64,000 bases of DNA from Vagococcus allomyrinae (GTDB taxonomy: Bacteria > Bacillota > Bacilli > Lactobacillales > Vagococcaceae): contig NZ_JAEEGA010000005.1 in the NCBI RefSeq assembly GCF_017829975.1, positions 124,001 to 188,000 on the forward strand, given 5' to 3'. Each line of letters begins with the position of its first letter. Position 1 is the stretch's first letter. A program made the translations under genes and the position numbers. This document shows positions 1-8,764 of this stretch, piece by piece. A model generated the notes under the pieces. That model made no database searches. It was given only the letters and a program-made list of their open reading frames with translations, and had not been told where the DNA came from.

Positions 1-399
1 TAAATGAGATTGACTTTTTATATAAGGTAACAACTTGCTCACGTATTGAAATAACAGTTGCTTCGTTTCTCCACTATCTGTGCCTTGTTGTGTGTAAAAA
101 TGTTCCAAACTATTATAAAGTTGTAAACTTTGATAGGATATTAATGGAATCGACTTACTCAATGCCCAGATAACCCCAACAACAAGCAATAAGTAAAAGC
201 ACACAGTAATAAACGTTGATGAAAGATTCATCACCAACTTCAGCCTCTTAACTAACCGGTTTATTAAATAAGTAACTATAAAGGTTAATAAAAACACTGA
301 TAATAAACTTCTTAAAAAAAACAAACAGATTATGACAGCTAAAAGAACAAGCAGCCTTCTTAACACAATATTTTGGGTTATCTTTTGATAATAAGTCAT
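1..399 (-). CDS. AI-2E family transporter-like permease, N-terminal part (runs off the window)
   Basis: The reading frame starts at ATG 399 behind the ribosome binding site GGAGGGG and stays open for 133 codons to the left edge, so only the N-terminus is present. It begins MTYYQKITQNIVLRRLLVLL and shows a tight pair of hydrophobic segments (about residues 13-45), a basic linker (INRLVKRLK), a third hydrophobic segment (about 62-80), then a soluble amphipathic stretch. That layout is typical of the N-terminus of AI-2E/UPF0118 permeases, which form eight-helix membrane proteins of about 350 residues and export small molecules or exchange ions. Family assignment rests on topology and general resemblance only; the diagnostic C-terminal half lies outside the window. 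Confidence 0.6.
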   Translation of the reverse strand, partial: MTYYQKITQNIVLRRLLVLLAVIICLFFLRSLLSVFLLTFIVTYLINRLVKRLKLVMNLSSTFITVCFYLLLVVGVIWALSKSIPLISYQSLQLYNSLEHFYTQQGTDSGETKQLLFQYVSKLLPYIKSQSHL

Positions 400-465
400 C
401 TACACCCCTCCTAAATACACCATTCCCTAGATGATTAACATTGAGAATGAGGCTTTTCTCCCTAT

Positions 466-972
466 CTATCTGAAAGAAGAAAGTAAATAATTTATCCCCG
501 CTAATAGGATATAAATACTTACTAATAAACTAAGCGTTAAAGATGAAACGATTGGGTCAAAAAATAGCGCAACTCCCACTGCAATTCCTAGTATATCCAA
601 AACCAGTAATAGCCAGTATACACCGTTTTTTTCTTGCCCACTCCGGGTGTGACTGCTTAATAATATAATCGAATCTACTGTAAACCAAATAGCAAACACA
701 TAAGGCAATAAAATAAGACCTAACAAGATATGCATTAGCAAATATAGACCGATAATAATATCTACAGCACCTACAATTATTCCTTTTACTTGTTTGATTT
801 TGGCGTTTGCTATTAGCTCTATGACACCCTTATAGATTGCTAATGCTCCAAATACAACAATGATTGATACTAAATTAATGGATGGATTTGAAAAAGTGTA
901 AAATGATACTAATAAAAAAAGTAAGCCTAAAGCGAAATAGCCGAATTTAAAATCCTTTTTTGTTATTTCCAT
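466..972 (-). CDS. HdeD/DUF308 family membrane protein
   Basis: The 168-residue protein is almost entirely hydrophobic, with about six membrane segments arranged as three helical hairpins, as in the HdeD/DUF308 family (HdeD is linked to acid resistance in Escherichia coli). The start ATG follows TTAGGAGGAAATATC, a strong ribosome binding site. There is no catalytic motif. It stands alone, with about 65 bases to the next gene on the same strand. The molecular role of the family in Firmicutes is unknown, so only membrane location can be stated with confidence. Confidence 0.7.
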   Translation of the reverse strand: MEITKKDFKFGYFALGLLFLLVSFYTFSNPSINLVSIIVVFGALAIYKGVIELIANAKIKQVKGIIVGAVDIIIGLYLLMHILLGLILLPYVFAIWFTVDSIILLSSHTRSGQEKNGVYWLLLVLDILGIAVGVALFFDPIVSSLTLSLLVSIYILLAGINYLLSSFR

Positions 973-1068
973 GATATTTCCTCCTAATATTCTTATAGTA
1001 AGTCTAGTTAATAAAACCAGACCCCATTTTTAATGCAAAAGTTAGCTAATGGCGATTATGAATTGCCG

Positions 1069-1329
1069 TTAAAATGAGGGTAATGAGCCTAACTTGTCTA
1101 ATAACGGATTTGGATTAGAGTAAACATACGATGACTTAAACAATGGATAAGCATTTCGTACTAGTATCTTTTCATCCGAACCAGAAATGTAAAAGATATC
1201 CCCTAATTCAATATAAGCAATCACTGTTGCAACTGGGAAGATATCGCCAGTCTTCACTAATACTTCAATAATTTTATCTGAGTCAAATACATCAAAATAC
1301 TTACATCTAGTTGCGATAATCTCATGCAT
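1069..1329 (-). CDS. Hypothetical 86-residue protein
   Basis: I do not recognise this protein. It starts MHEIIATRCKYFDVF behind GGAGAAAGAGGT and has no membrane segment or signal peptide. It is rich in beta-forming and aromatic residues (FYISGSDEKILV). The strong ribosome binding site and conventional start support a real gene. It follows the small basic ORF at 1365-1520 after about 35 bases, and the two may be co-transcribed. No function is proposed. Confidence 0.5.
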   Translation of the reverse strand: MHEIIATRCKYFDVFDSDKIIEVLVKTGDIFPVATVIAYIELGDIFYISGSDEKILVRNAYPLFKSSYVYSNPNPLLDKLGSLPSF

Positions 1330-1364
1330 ACCTCTTTCTCCTTTTTATTTCATTTGAGTTGTCC

Positions 1365-1520
1365 TTAACTTAAGTTTTTGCTTTTTTTAAGTTCCTTTTT
1401 TCCTTTTTCTTTTGCTACTAACACTTCATTTGTGTCTATTTCTTTTTCAAAAGCTTGCTTTTTTTTCGCTCTTTCTTTAGACTCTCTGTTTTTCTCAAGA
1501 CCGCTTCTCTCTGTTTTCAC
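1365..1520 (-). CDS. Small charged protein, 51 residues
   Basis: This short frame starts at GTG 1520, six bases after a perfect AGAGGAGG (1527-1534), and ends with TAA at 1365. The product begins MKTERSGLEKNRESKERAKK and is composed mainly of Lys and Glu, with a short valine/leucine stretch in the middle (EVLVAKEKGKKELKKSK). It is probably helical or disordered and soluble. It lies between the cardiolipin synthase gene and the 86-residue hypothetical gene on the same strand. I recognise no family. The support is the ideal ribosome binding site and an open frame in an otherwise unexplained 250-base gap. Confidence 0.5.
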   Translation of the reverse strand: MKTERSGLEKNRESKERAKKKQAFEKEIDTNEVLVAKEKGKKELKKSKNLS

Positions 1521-1576
1521 ACTATGCCTCCTCTATTAAACTCCTTTACCTTTACAATCTATTATTTATTAATTTC

Positions 1577-2995
1577 TTACATAATAGGTGATAGTAACCT
1601 GAACAACTTCTGCTTAAACACTGTCCACAAACCTGTTTCGGCAATGGTTTTTTCTGTTAACTTTTTAGATTTCTCAATGTCACCCTTGAAGGCACAACTA
1701 ATTTGTTCGTTCAATCTTTTGTTAATAATAACTGCGCTTGCTTCAAAATTTAATTTGTAACTCCGAATGTCTTGATTTGCAGAACCTACTACGCTAACTG
1801 AGTCATCCATGACAAGTATTTTCGAATGTAAAAAACCACCCGTATACAAGTAGACATCAACACCCGCTCTCATCATCAATTGAGAATAGTACTCTGTTGC
1901 TCGGTAGACAAAGGGATGATCTGGTTTGTCGGGAATCATAATTTTAACGTCTACTCCTGATTTCTTGGCTATCTTTAACGCATCCATAACTGAATCGTCT
2001 GGTATGAAGTAGGGGGTTTGAATCCAGATGCGTTTCTTGGCAGAGGTAATTAGCTTGATAAAGGTTAATTTTATTTCTTGGTTGCTTTCAATTGGATTAC
2101 TGGATACGATTTGAATGGTTGCATCCCCCATTTTTTCTGAGAATTGCACTGGTTTATAGCTCAGTCTATTCTTTTCTGGCACGGATAGATTCCAATTGAT
2201 TAAAAATTGACGTTGTAATACGTTCGCAACTGGTCCTAGAATTCTGACATGCGTATCTCGCCAATAGCCAAACTTTTTTGTTTTATTTAAGTATTGATCT
2301 GCGACATTAAATCCACCAATAAACCCAATGCTACCATCAATGACCACAATTTTATGATGGTCATGGTAATTAGCCCCGAAAGGTGTCGCTAACTTTTGAG
2401 AGGTGACAAAAGAAGTTACTTTTCCTCCCGCTTCAATTAGTGGGTGAAAATAAGTGGCTTCAGTTCCTTTGGATCCTAGCTTGTCATAGAGCAGAAACAC
2501 TTCTACACCTTCGTTGGCTTTTTCGGTTAAGATTTTCACTATTTTTTTACCGATATTATCTGTTATAAAGGCATAATATTCTATGTAAATAGTCTGTTCT
2601 GCTTGCCTTAAATCCTCTTTTAAGACAGCAAATTTCTTTTTGCCATCTGTCAATAACTCCACATCATTAAAGTAAGACCACGGATCTTTCGTGAGGTTGG
2701 CGAGCATGTTGGTAGCGCTTAAGGACTGATCAATCAACTTTGCAGCTGTTTCTTCTACTCCATCTTGCACTGGCAAGTCGGAAAAGTGACGAATTGTCCT
2801 ATCTCGATTTATTTGATGTTTTTTTCGATCGATGCCTTTTCCAAAGAAGAGAAACAGAACTATTCCAATCAATGGCATTGAAAATAAAACGAGTAACCAA
2901 AATAAGGTAATAAATGTTGAACGGTCTCTATACATAATTAAATACAACGAGCAAATAAGGCTCACCCCATACAACAACACTAAATAGACGCTCAT
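1577..2995 (-). CDS. cls: Cardiolipin synthase (phospholipase D superfamily)
   Basis: The enzyme condenses two phosphatidylglycerol molecules to cardiolipin and glycerol at the membrane. Two N-terminal hydrophobic segments (about residues 5-25 and 30-50 from the chosen start) precede two phospholipase D domains. Each carries an HKD motif: HHKIVVID in the first half and HSKILVMD in the second, the latter followed by GSANQD. The start is placed at ATG 2995 (MSVYLVLLYG) because it follows AGGAG by nine bases. A longer frame reaches 3052 but has no better ribosome binding site. The length of 472 residues is normal for Firmicute Cls. It is probably transcribed alone or with the small genes downstream. 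Confidence 0.92.
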   Translation of the reverse strand: MSVYLVLLYGVSLICSLYLIMYRDRSTFITLFWLLVLFSMPLIGIVLFLFFGKGIDRKKHQINRDRTIRHFSDLPVQDGVEETAAKLIDQSLSATNMLANLTKDPWSYFNDVELLTDGKKKFAVLKEDLRQAEQTIYIEYYAFITDNIGKKIVKILTEKANEGVEVFLLYDKLGSKGTEATYFHPLIEAGGKVTSFVTSQKLATPFGANYHDHHKIVVIDGSIGFIGGFNVADQYLNKTKKFGYWRDTHVRILGPVANVLQRQFLINWNLSVPEKNRLSYKPVQFSEKMGDATIQIVSSNPIESNQEIKLTFIKLITSAKKRIWIQTPYFIPDDSVMDALKIAKKSGVDVKIMIPDKPDHPFVYRATEYYSQLMMRAGVDVYLYTGGFLHSKILVMDDSVSVVGSANQDIRSYKLNFEASAVIINKRLNEQISCAFKGDIEKSKKLTEKTIAETGLWTVFKQKLFRLLSPIM

Positions 2996-3167
2996 AACTT
3001 GACTCTCCTCATTATCTTTCACTACGCTATTGCCAATGGCTGATCTAACCATCGGCTAAATATTATTCACAGTTAACTCTCTATTAACCATTAATTAAAA
3101 CTTGTCTTTACTATGCTTTTGAACAACTCGTAAAGACAAGTTAACACTGATTAATTCTATTGATTTC

Positions 3168-4940
3168 TTATAATAATTTTGCGTCTTCTAATAATTCTTC
3201 AATAAAAGTACCTTGAATTTTTTTTAATTCATGTTTTTCAATGATGTTCGCTAATAGGGGAACTTTTACTTCTTTGATGGTTTTTTTATCGTTTAAGTAA
3301 TAAGACGCTTTTAATAACATTCTAATGTCATAAGAAGTAGCAAATACTTCTGGAACACCACGATCAATGTCTAAAAAGGTGTAAACTGCTTCCATTGCTG
3401 TTCTGACCGAGTATTCTGTAGTAAAGACTGTATCACGTTCGGTTTCAGCAAAATTACCGATGAAGGCCAAGTTTTTTGAGCCTTCAGGAACAACCAGTGG
3501 TCGATCTCCAATCGCCCGTGGCATAAAGTAGGACGTGATATACGGCATGTAACATGGAACAACATTACATGATTCTGCTGCCAAAGATTTAATTTGGTCT
3601 ATTGGTACGCCCATATGATACAACCATTCTTCAGCAATTTCATTTCCGGTACATTCCGTGATTGGTTTCTTGATGTAATTACCTTCTGTATTAGAGATAA
3701 GCGCGTAGACCCATACAACCAATTGATCTTTCGGTTGTTTTTTAAAATGAGGTTGTCTGTTAAGTGTGTAGCTCATTTTCCAATTGGAATCCTTTGCATG
3801 CACAATACCACCAGTAACTACTTTTCCAGCATATGGATCACGTTTACTGATCTTCTCAATATATGGGGCGATTTTGACATCTAAGGTTGTGACTGTTGCC
3901 GATACGAACCAGCTATTAGCTGGAATATTATCGTAAAATTTTTCTGGTTTGCCAAAAGCTGAATCTTGTTCAGCTAATCGTTTCCATAAGGTCCAACTGC
4001 CTCCCAATTCTTTTGTCGGTGGAGCTGGGGTTGTATTATTACCATAAGTAGAACTTTCTGTGATCGAACCATTCGTAACAAAAACTAAGTCATTTTCAGT
4101 TAATTCAACTTCTTCCTGTTCCCCTGCAATAGTTAAGATTAATTGCTTGGCTACTTTTTGCTCCCCTTGTACTGAGACAATGACGTTATCGACTCTTGTG
4201 TCATATTTAAAGTGGACGCCATGACTTTCCAAATAATTTAGCAAGGGTAAGACTAAAGATTCGTATTGGTTATATTTAGTAAATTTTAAGGAAGAAAAAT
4301 CGGTCAAAGCATCGATATGATGAATGAATCGCATTAAGTAACGACGCATTTCCATGGCGGAGTGCCATTCTTCAAAGGCGAACATCGTGCACCAATACGT
4401 CCAAAAATTAGACCCTAAGAATTCTTCACTAAAAACATCTGTAATTTTTTTATCCTCTAGTTGTTCCTCTTTCTTCAAGCATAGCGCAAGTATTTCTTTA
4501 ATGGCTTTTTCACTTAACAATAATTTGCCATCACTTGGATATTGCTTACCTTTTTCATGAATAATTCGGCATTCTGACGAATTTGGATCTTCTTTATTAA
4601 TCCAATAAAATTCATCCAAGACTGAAGCATCTGCCACTTCTAATGAAGGGATTGAGCGGAATAGATCCCACAAACACTCAAAGTGACTCTCCATTTCTCG
4701 GCCTCCTCGAATAACAAATCCGTGGTCGGGTTTATCAATCCCATCTAATGAACCACCCGTGATAGGTAATTCCTCTAGAATGTGAATTCTATCTCCTTCA
4801 ACTTGGCCATCTCTAATTAAAAATACAGCCGCTGCCAATGAGGCTAAACCTGAACCGATTAAATACGCTGATACTTCATCTGCTTTTTTAGGTTTTTGGG
4901 GACGAGCAAATGCTTCATAATTTCCATTACTTCTATACAT
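3168..4940 (-). CDS. ohyA: Oleate hydratase (fatty acid double-bond hydratase, formerly myosin-cross-reactive antigen)
   Basis: This FAD-dependent enzyme adds water across the cis-9 double bond of unsaturated fatty acids such as oleate to give 10-hydroxystearate, which detoxifies host or environmental fatty acids. The 590 residues match the usual family length. The N-terminus carries the flavin-binding motif ([20 protein letters not shown], residues 26-45), followed by the family region containing GGSLDG and [16 protein letters not shown]. The start ATG is preceded by AAAAAAGAGGTGG. The gene stands alone and is followed by about 115 bases to the cardiolipin synthase frame. Both genes act on membrane lipids, but co-regulation is only a guess. 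Confidence 0.95.
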   Translation of the reverse strand: MYRSNGNYEAFARPQKPKKADEVSAYLIGSGLASLAAAVFLIRDGQVEGDRIHILEELPITGGSLDGIDKPDHGFVIRGGREMESHFECLWDLFRSIPSLEVADASVLDEFYWINKEDPNSSECRIIHEKGKQYPSDGKLLLSEKAIKEILALCLKKEEQLEDKKITDVFSEEFLGSNFWTYWCTMFAFEEWHSAMEMRRYLMRFIHHIDALTDFSSLKFTKYNQYESLVLPLLNYLESHGVHFKYDTRVDNVIVSVQGEQKVAKQLILTIAGEQEEVELTENDLVFVTNGSITESSTYGNNTTPAPPTKELGGSWTLWKRLAEQDSAFGKPEKFYDNIPANSWFVSATVTTLDVKIAPYIEKISKRDPYAGKVVTGGIVHAKDSNWKMSYTLNRQPHFKKQPKDQLVVWVYALISNTEGNYIKKPITECTGNEIAEEWLYHMGVPIDQIKSLAAESCNVVPCYMPYITSYFMPRAIGDRPLVVPEGSKNLAFIGNFAETERDTVFTTEYSVRTAMEAVYTFLDIDRGVPEVFATSYDIRMLLKASYYLNDKKTIKEVKVPLLANIIEKHELKKIQGTFIEELLEDAKLL

Positions 4941-5314
4941 TGTGTACCACCTCTTTTTTTATTTTTATCATTTATTACTTAATTAACTTGAATAATGTAA
5001 GGTTAGCTTGCCAACTACATTTATGACCAATCTAGTAAAGGTAATTGATCAGATTTTTTGGATGTCTTACTTATCTGTATTTTGGCCACTAATAGTTAGG
5101 TTAGTTAAAGGTTTTTTATGGATGTTGCTGTATAAATGCATCTTTTAAAATTTTTGACCCTTCTTTACATTTCAACTACCGATCATTCATTTCCTCCTAG
5201 TTTAAATAATTTTATTCTGTAGTATAAGGTCCTACACATATCTGAATAGCTCTAGTATTAATCAAGCGTTAATAAGCTCATCAATTTGAACGTTTGTCCT
5301 ACAATGTGCGGACT

Positions 5315-5398
5315 TTATTTCTTTTTCATATTATTTATTGCTGTGACTAACCCTGTTAGAGAAATCACCACAATAAATATCCAAAATACGGTCCACAT
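5315..5398 (-). CDS. Small membrane peptide, 27 residues
   Basis: A 28-codon frame starts at ATG 5398 directly after TAGGAGGTAATTCTT, one of the best ribosome binding sites in the window, and ends at TAA 5315-5317. The peptide begins MWTVFWIFIVVISLTGLVTA and ends in INNMKKK, giving a single transmembrane helix followed by a basic tail. This positive-inside layout is typical of real small membrane proteins. It lies alone in a 1.1-kb gap. I know of no matching family. It could be a regulator of a membrane complex, a type I toxin-like peptide or a leader peptide. Confidence 0.55.
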   Translation of the reverse strand: MWTVFWIFIVVISLTGLVTAINNMKKK

Positions 5399-5793
5399 AA
5401 GAATTACCTCCTACTCTCTTGACTTTCTTAGTCTTTAATTAATAACTTAGTTCATCATGATATGAATTGATTTAACCTTAATCACTACCAGTTAACTTTA
5501 TTTTACTTCTGTTTAGTGGAATGAATATGTGATTACTGTCGGATTAAAAGACATTTTTTACGAATCAGCTGGATTATCTACTCTCTTTAACTTAAAAATT
5601 TACTCAAGTAATTAACGAAATCGATCATTAAATTTCTTCTCTTAAATACAGCCTTCTTACGCCTATTAAACAGTTCCAGATAGAGATTCCTTGAATAAAT
5701 TGATCATTTTTAAAACAGCTATTTTTTATCAACCTTGTCGTAAGGAAATTAACTTATATTGGATCAGGCTCAAGAAACACCTCACATCAAAGC

Positions 5794-5842
5794 AAAAAAG
5801 CTGTCGCATAATTAAGAATCTAATTATGCGACAGCCCTTTTT
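5794..5842. terminator. Bidirectional intrinsic terminator
   Basis: A perfect 15-bp stem (5800-5814 with 5821-5835) with a six-base loop is flanked by A6 on the left and T7 on the right, so it can stop transcription in both directions. On the minus strand it would end the potABCD transcript, whose last stop codon is about 220 bases upstream. Confidence 0.85.
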
Positions 5843-6055
5843 TTAACTAGCAACCTTCTCCCAATTACAAACGCCCTTCACTAAAAGTAACCGTTCACTT
5901 TCAGATAACATAGCCAGTAATATAAAGCTATTAATATTATATGTTATATCCATTTTGGGTAGAAAATTAGTATCTCACTCATAAATGACAGTAAAAATAG
6001 TCATTTATCTCTTTCTGATCGTTGTTATTTTCACGCCACTCTCTCAGTTCTCGTA

Positions 6056-7129
6056 CTACTTCCGATGCATCTTAAACTCCAAAAACAAATCATTGTAAAT
6101 TCCTAAAAACTCAGGGCCCAGATCTTCATAAACTTCTAAGTTCGCCATGGTTTCATCACTGGGATAAAACTGCTCATCTTCTGTAATCTCATCAGGCAAC
6201 AGTGCCATGGCTTTTTCGTTAGGGGTGGAATAGCCGATATATTCGGCATTTTGAGCGGCATTTTCAGGTTCTAGCATAAAATTGATAAAGGCATAAGCCC
6301 CTTCAACATTTTTGGCAGTTTTAGGAATCACAATATTATCAAACCACAAATTGGTTCCTTGACTAGGGATAACGTAATGCAGATGTTCGTTATTGTCCAA
6401 CATCTCTGCTGCTTCACCAGAAAAAGAGACAGCTGCTGCACTTTCTTCGTTAATCATATACATCTTAATCTCGTCTGCCACTATCGCTTTGACGTTAGGC
6501 GTTAAGCCTTGAAGCTTTTCAGCCGCTTCGGTTAGCTCAGTCATGTTCTTGCTATTAAGGGAGTGACCGTTGCTGTTTAAAGCGAGGCCTATGACTTCCC
6601 GAGCACCGTCAATCAACATCAAGTTGTTTTTCAGTTCCGGCCGCCAAAGATCATCCCACTCTTGCACCTTTGATTCAGCGATAAATTTATCGTTATAGAT
6701 GATGCCCAAGGTTCCCCAAAAATAAGGTATGGAATAAGCGTTTTCCGGGTCGAATTCCAAGTCTAGAAAGCGCGGATCGATATTTTCGATTCCTTTGATT
6801 TTAGTGTAATCCAACTTGATCAACATCTTTTCCTTCATCATCTTCTGAATCATGTACTCGCTGGGAATCGTCAAATCATAAGCCGTCCCCCCTTGTTGGA
6901 TCTTAGTAAACATGGCTTCATTGGAATCAAAAGTTTCATAGCTGACTTTATAGCCTGTTTCTTTTTCAAATTGTTTTAATAAATCTGGGTCGATATAATC
7001 TCCCCAATTGTAGATTGTTAAGGTGTTAGCACCAGAAAACCCCTGAGCTTTTTCCAATTGACGATTAGCCACAAATAAGACGACCACAATGGCCACAATT
7101 CCGATTAGCAATGGTTTTAAATTTCTCAT
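6056..7129 (-). CDS. potD: Spermidine/putrescine ABC transporter, substrate-binding protein
   Basis: This extracytoplasmic protein captures polyamines and delivers them to PotBC. The mature part begins with LTIYNWGDYIDPDLLKQFEK, a hallmark of PotD, and continues with DSNEAMFTKIQQGG and PSEYMIQKM. The length of 357 is normal. The N-terminus has one hydrophobic segment (residues 7-22, LLIGIVAIVVVLFVAN) but no lipobox cysteine in the first 40 residues. It is therefore probably tethered by an uncleaved signal anchor rather than a lipid. The start overlaps the potC stop by four bases (translational coupling). It is the last gene of the pot operon. Confidence 0.95.
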   Translation of the reverse strand: MRNLKPLLIGIVAIVVVLFVANRQLEKAQGFSGANTLTIYNWGDYIDPDLLKQFEKETGYKVSYETFDSNEAMFTKIQQGGTAYDLTIPSEYMIQKMMKEKMLIKLDYTKIKGIENIDPRFLDLEFDPENAYSIPYFWGTLGIIYNDKFIAESKVQEWDDLWRPELKNNLMLIDGAREVIGLALNSNGHSLNSKNMTELTEAAEKLQGLTPNVKAIVADEIKMYMINEESAAAVSFSGEAAEMLDNNEHLHYVIPSQGTNLWFDNIVIPKTAKNVEGAYAFINFMLEPENAAQNAEYIGYSTPNEKAMALLPDEITEDEQFYPSDETMANLEVYEDLGPEFLGIYNDLFLEFKMHRK

Positions 7130-7953
7130 AGCTCGCTCACCGCCGTGTGTTCTTTTCGATGGCGTTTTTGATTTTTCGATAAATTTCCTTGGCTAATAAA
7201 GTAATAACCAATCACCAAAAACAATGAAAACAGAAACAGCAATGCACTTAAGGCATTGATTTCCAAACTGACACCTTGACGGGCACGGGAATAGATTTCA
7301 ACTGATAAAGTCGAAAAGCCATTACCTGTGACAAAAAAGGTTACGGCAAAATCATCCAGTGAATAGGTAAAGGCCATAAAATAACCGGCAATAATGCCTG
7401 GTGTAATAAATGGTAAAATAACTTTGCGAATCACCGTCCAATTATTGGCCCCTAAGTCGCGAGCGGCATCGATCATCGAATCGTTCATCTCCTGTAATTT
7501 TGGCAGAACCATCAAAACGACAATGGGAATACTAAAAGCCACATGAGATAATAGAACAGAAGAAAACCCTAGACTTAGGCCCAACATGGTAAAGAAGATC
7601 AGAAAACTGGCTCCAATAATAACATCCGGCGAGACCATTAAGATGTTGTTTAGACTCATGAGAACATTGCGGCTTTTTCGCTTGCGAGTGTAATAGATCA
7701 TCATGGCCCCAAAAGTGCCGATGGTCGTGGCGATTAAAGCCGATAAAAAGGCCAGCATAAAGGTATTCAAGACAATCCCTATCAACCGCTTATCTTCAAA
7801 AACCGCGGCGTAATGCTCCAGAGTAAAACCGGTAAAACTGGTCATACTACCACCTGCATTAAAGGAATAAAAAATCAGGTAAAAGATCGGTAAGTATAAC
7901 AAGACAAAAACAAAAACTAAGTAGAGACGCGACCAGATAAATTTTTTCTTCAT
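7126..7953 (-). CDS. potC: Spermidine/putrescine ABC transporter permease
   Basis: One of the two inner-membrane subunits of the polyamine importer. It is 275 residues long with six predicted membrane helices and the permease EAA-loop motif DAARDLGANNWTVIRKVILPFI near residue 170, which contacts the PotA ATPase. The segment YSLDDFAVTFFVTG is typical of PotC. Its start codon overlaps the potB stop by four bases and its stop overlaps potD, so potB-C-D are translationally coupled. Confidence 0.95.
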   Translation of the reverse strand: MKKKFIWSRLYLVFVFVLLYLPIFYLIFYSFNAGGSMTSFTGFTLEHYAAVFEDKRLIGIVLNTFMLAFLSALIATTIGTFGAMMIYYTRKRKSRNVLMSLNNILMVSPDVIIGASFLIFFTMLGLSLGFSSVLLSHVAFSIPIVVLMVLPKLQEMNDSMIDAARDLGANNWTVIRKVILPFITPGIIAGYFMAFTYSLDDFAVTFFVTGNGFSTLSVEIYSRARQGVSLEINALSALLFLFSLFLVIGYYFISQGNLSKNQKRHRKEHTAVSEL

Positions 7954-8762
7954 TTCGTCCGTCCTCCTCTTTTCTTCTTCTCACCTGTGACCAACATGAT
8001 CAAGACCATGGCAATAATCAAAATCACACCAATGGTGGAACCCATGCCCCAGTTTTGAGTCACTAAAAAGTGCTCTTCAATGGCTGTTCCTAAGGTGATT
8101 ACACGGTTGCCGCCAATTAAACGAGTGAGCATAAAAAGGCTCAACGACGGAATAAACACAGCCTGAACACCGCTCTTCACACCGTTTAACGACAAAGGAA
8201 AAATCACTCTGCGGAAAGTTTCCAAAGAGTTGGCTCCTAGATCTCGACTGGCACTGATCAGCGATGGGTTCATCTCCTCTAAGGCATTAAAAATCGGCAT
8301 GATCATAAAGGGGATTTCAATGTAGGCCGCCACAAAAATAAAACTAAAATCAGTGAACAGAATCTGTTTACTGCCAATTCCCACAAAGTCTAAAAACTGA
8401 TTCACGCTGCCATGAGCACTAAAAATCCCAATAAAGGCGTAGGCTTTTAATAACAAATTAACCCATGTCGGCAAGATGATCAGCATCAACCAGAGCTGCT
8501 TGTGTTTTAACTGGTTTAAAAAGTAGGCTGCTGGGTAACTCACCAATAAAACCATGGCCGTGATGATAAAGGCGTACAACACCGAGTTAAGAGTCATCAT
8601 TAAGTAGGTCGAAGAGGAGAAATAAATGCGATAATTTTCTAGCGTATAATTGCCGTCTATCCCTTTAAAGGACTGATAGATAATCAACATCACTGGGGCA
8701 ATCACAAACAGCCCCAACCACAGCATATAAGGAATGGAATAAATTCTTCTAGTTGATGCCAC
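7950..8762 (-). CDS. potB: Spermidine/putrescine ABC transporter permease
   Basis: Partner permease of PotC. The 270-residue protein has six membrane segments and the EAA-loop motif SASRDLGANSLETFRRVIFP around residue 175. The N-terminal stretch of hydrophobic residues after RRIYSIPYMLW is the first transmembrane helix. The gene starts two bases after the potA stop codon, fitting a tightly packed potA-B-C-D operon. Confidence 0.95.
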   Translation of the reverse strand: MASTRRIYSIPYMLWLGLFVIAPVMLIIYQSFKGIDGNYTLENYRIYFSSSTYLMMTLNSVLYAFIITAMVLLVSYPAAYFLNQLKHKQLWLMLIILPTWVNLLLKAYAFIGIFSAHGSVNQFLDFVGIGSKQILFTDFSFIFVAAYIEIPFMIMPIFNALEEMNPSLISASRDLGANSLETFRRVIFPLSLNGVKSGVQAVFIPSLSLFMLTRLIGGNRVITLGTAIEEHFLVTQNWGMGSTIGVILIIAMVLIMLVTGEKKKRGGRTK

Positions 8763-8764
8763 GA

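Larger units (their letters stand above)
4941..6055. other. AT-rich intergenic region, 1.1 kb
   Basis: No long coding frame is convincing here on either strand. It holds a 27-codon ORF with a strong ribosome binding site (5315-5398) and a bidirectional terminator (5794-5842), listed separately. The sequence between them is AT-rich with short imperfect palindromes (for example TAACATA and TATGTTA arms near 5909 and 5940). I see no transposase remnant. Confidence 0.6.

Noticed and set aside
1455-1760. Plus-strand ORF of 101 codons overlapping the small charged ORF and the cls 3' end
   Set aside because: It has no ribosome binding site and overlaps better supported genes on the opposite strand.
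5800-5835. Possible insertion-sequence terminal repeat (GGGCTGTCGCATAATTA)
   Set aside because: The two arms are only six bases apart and flanked by A/T tracts, which is the form of a bidirectional terminator; no transposase or target duplication is seen.
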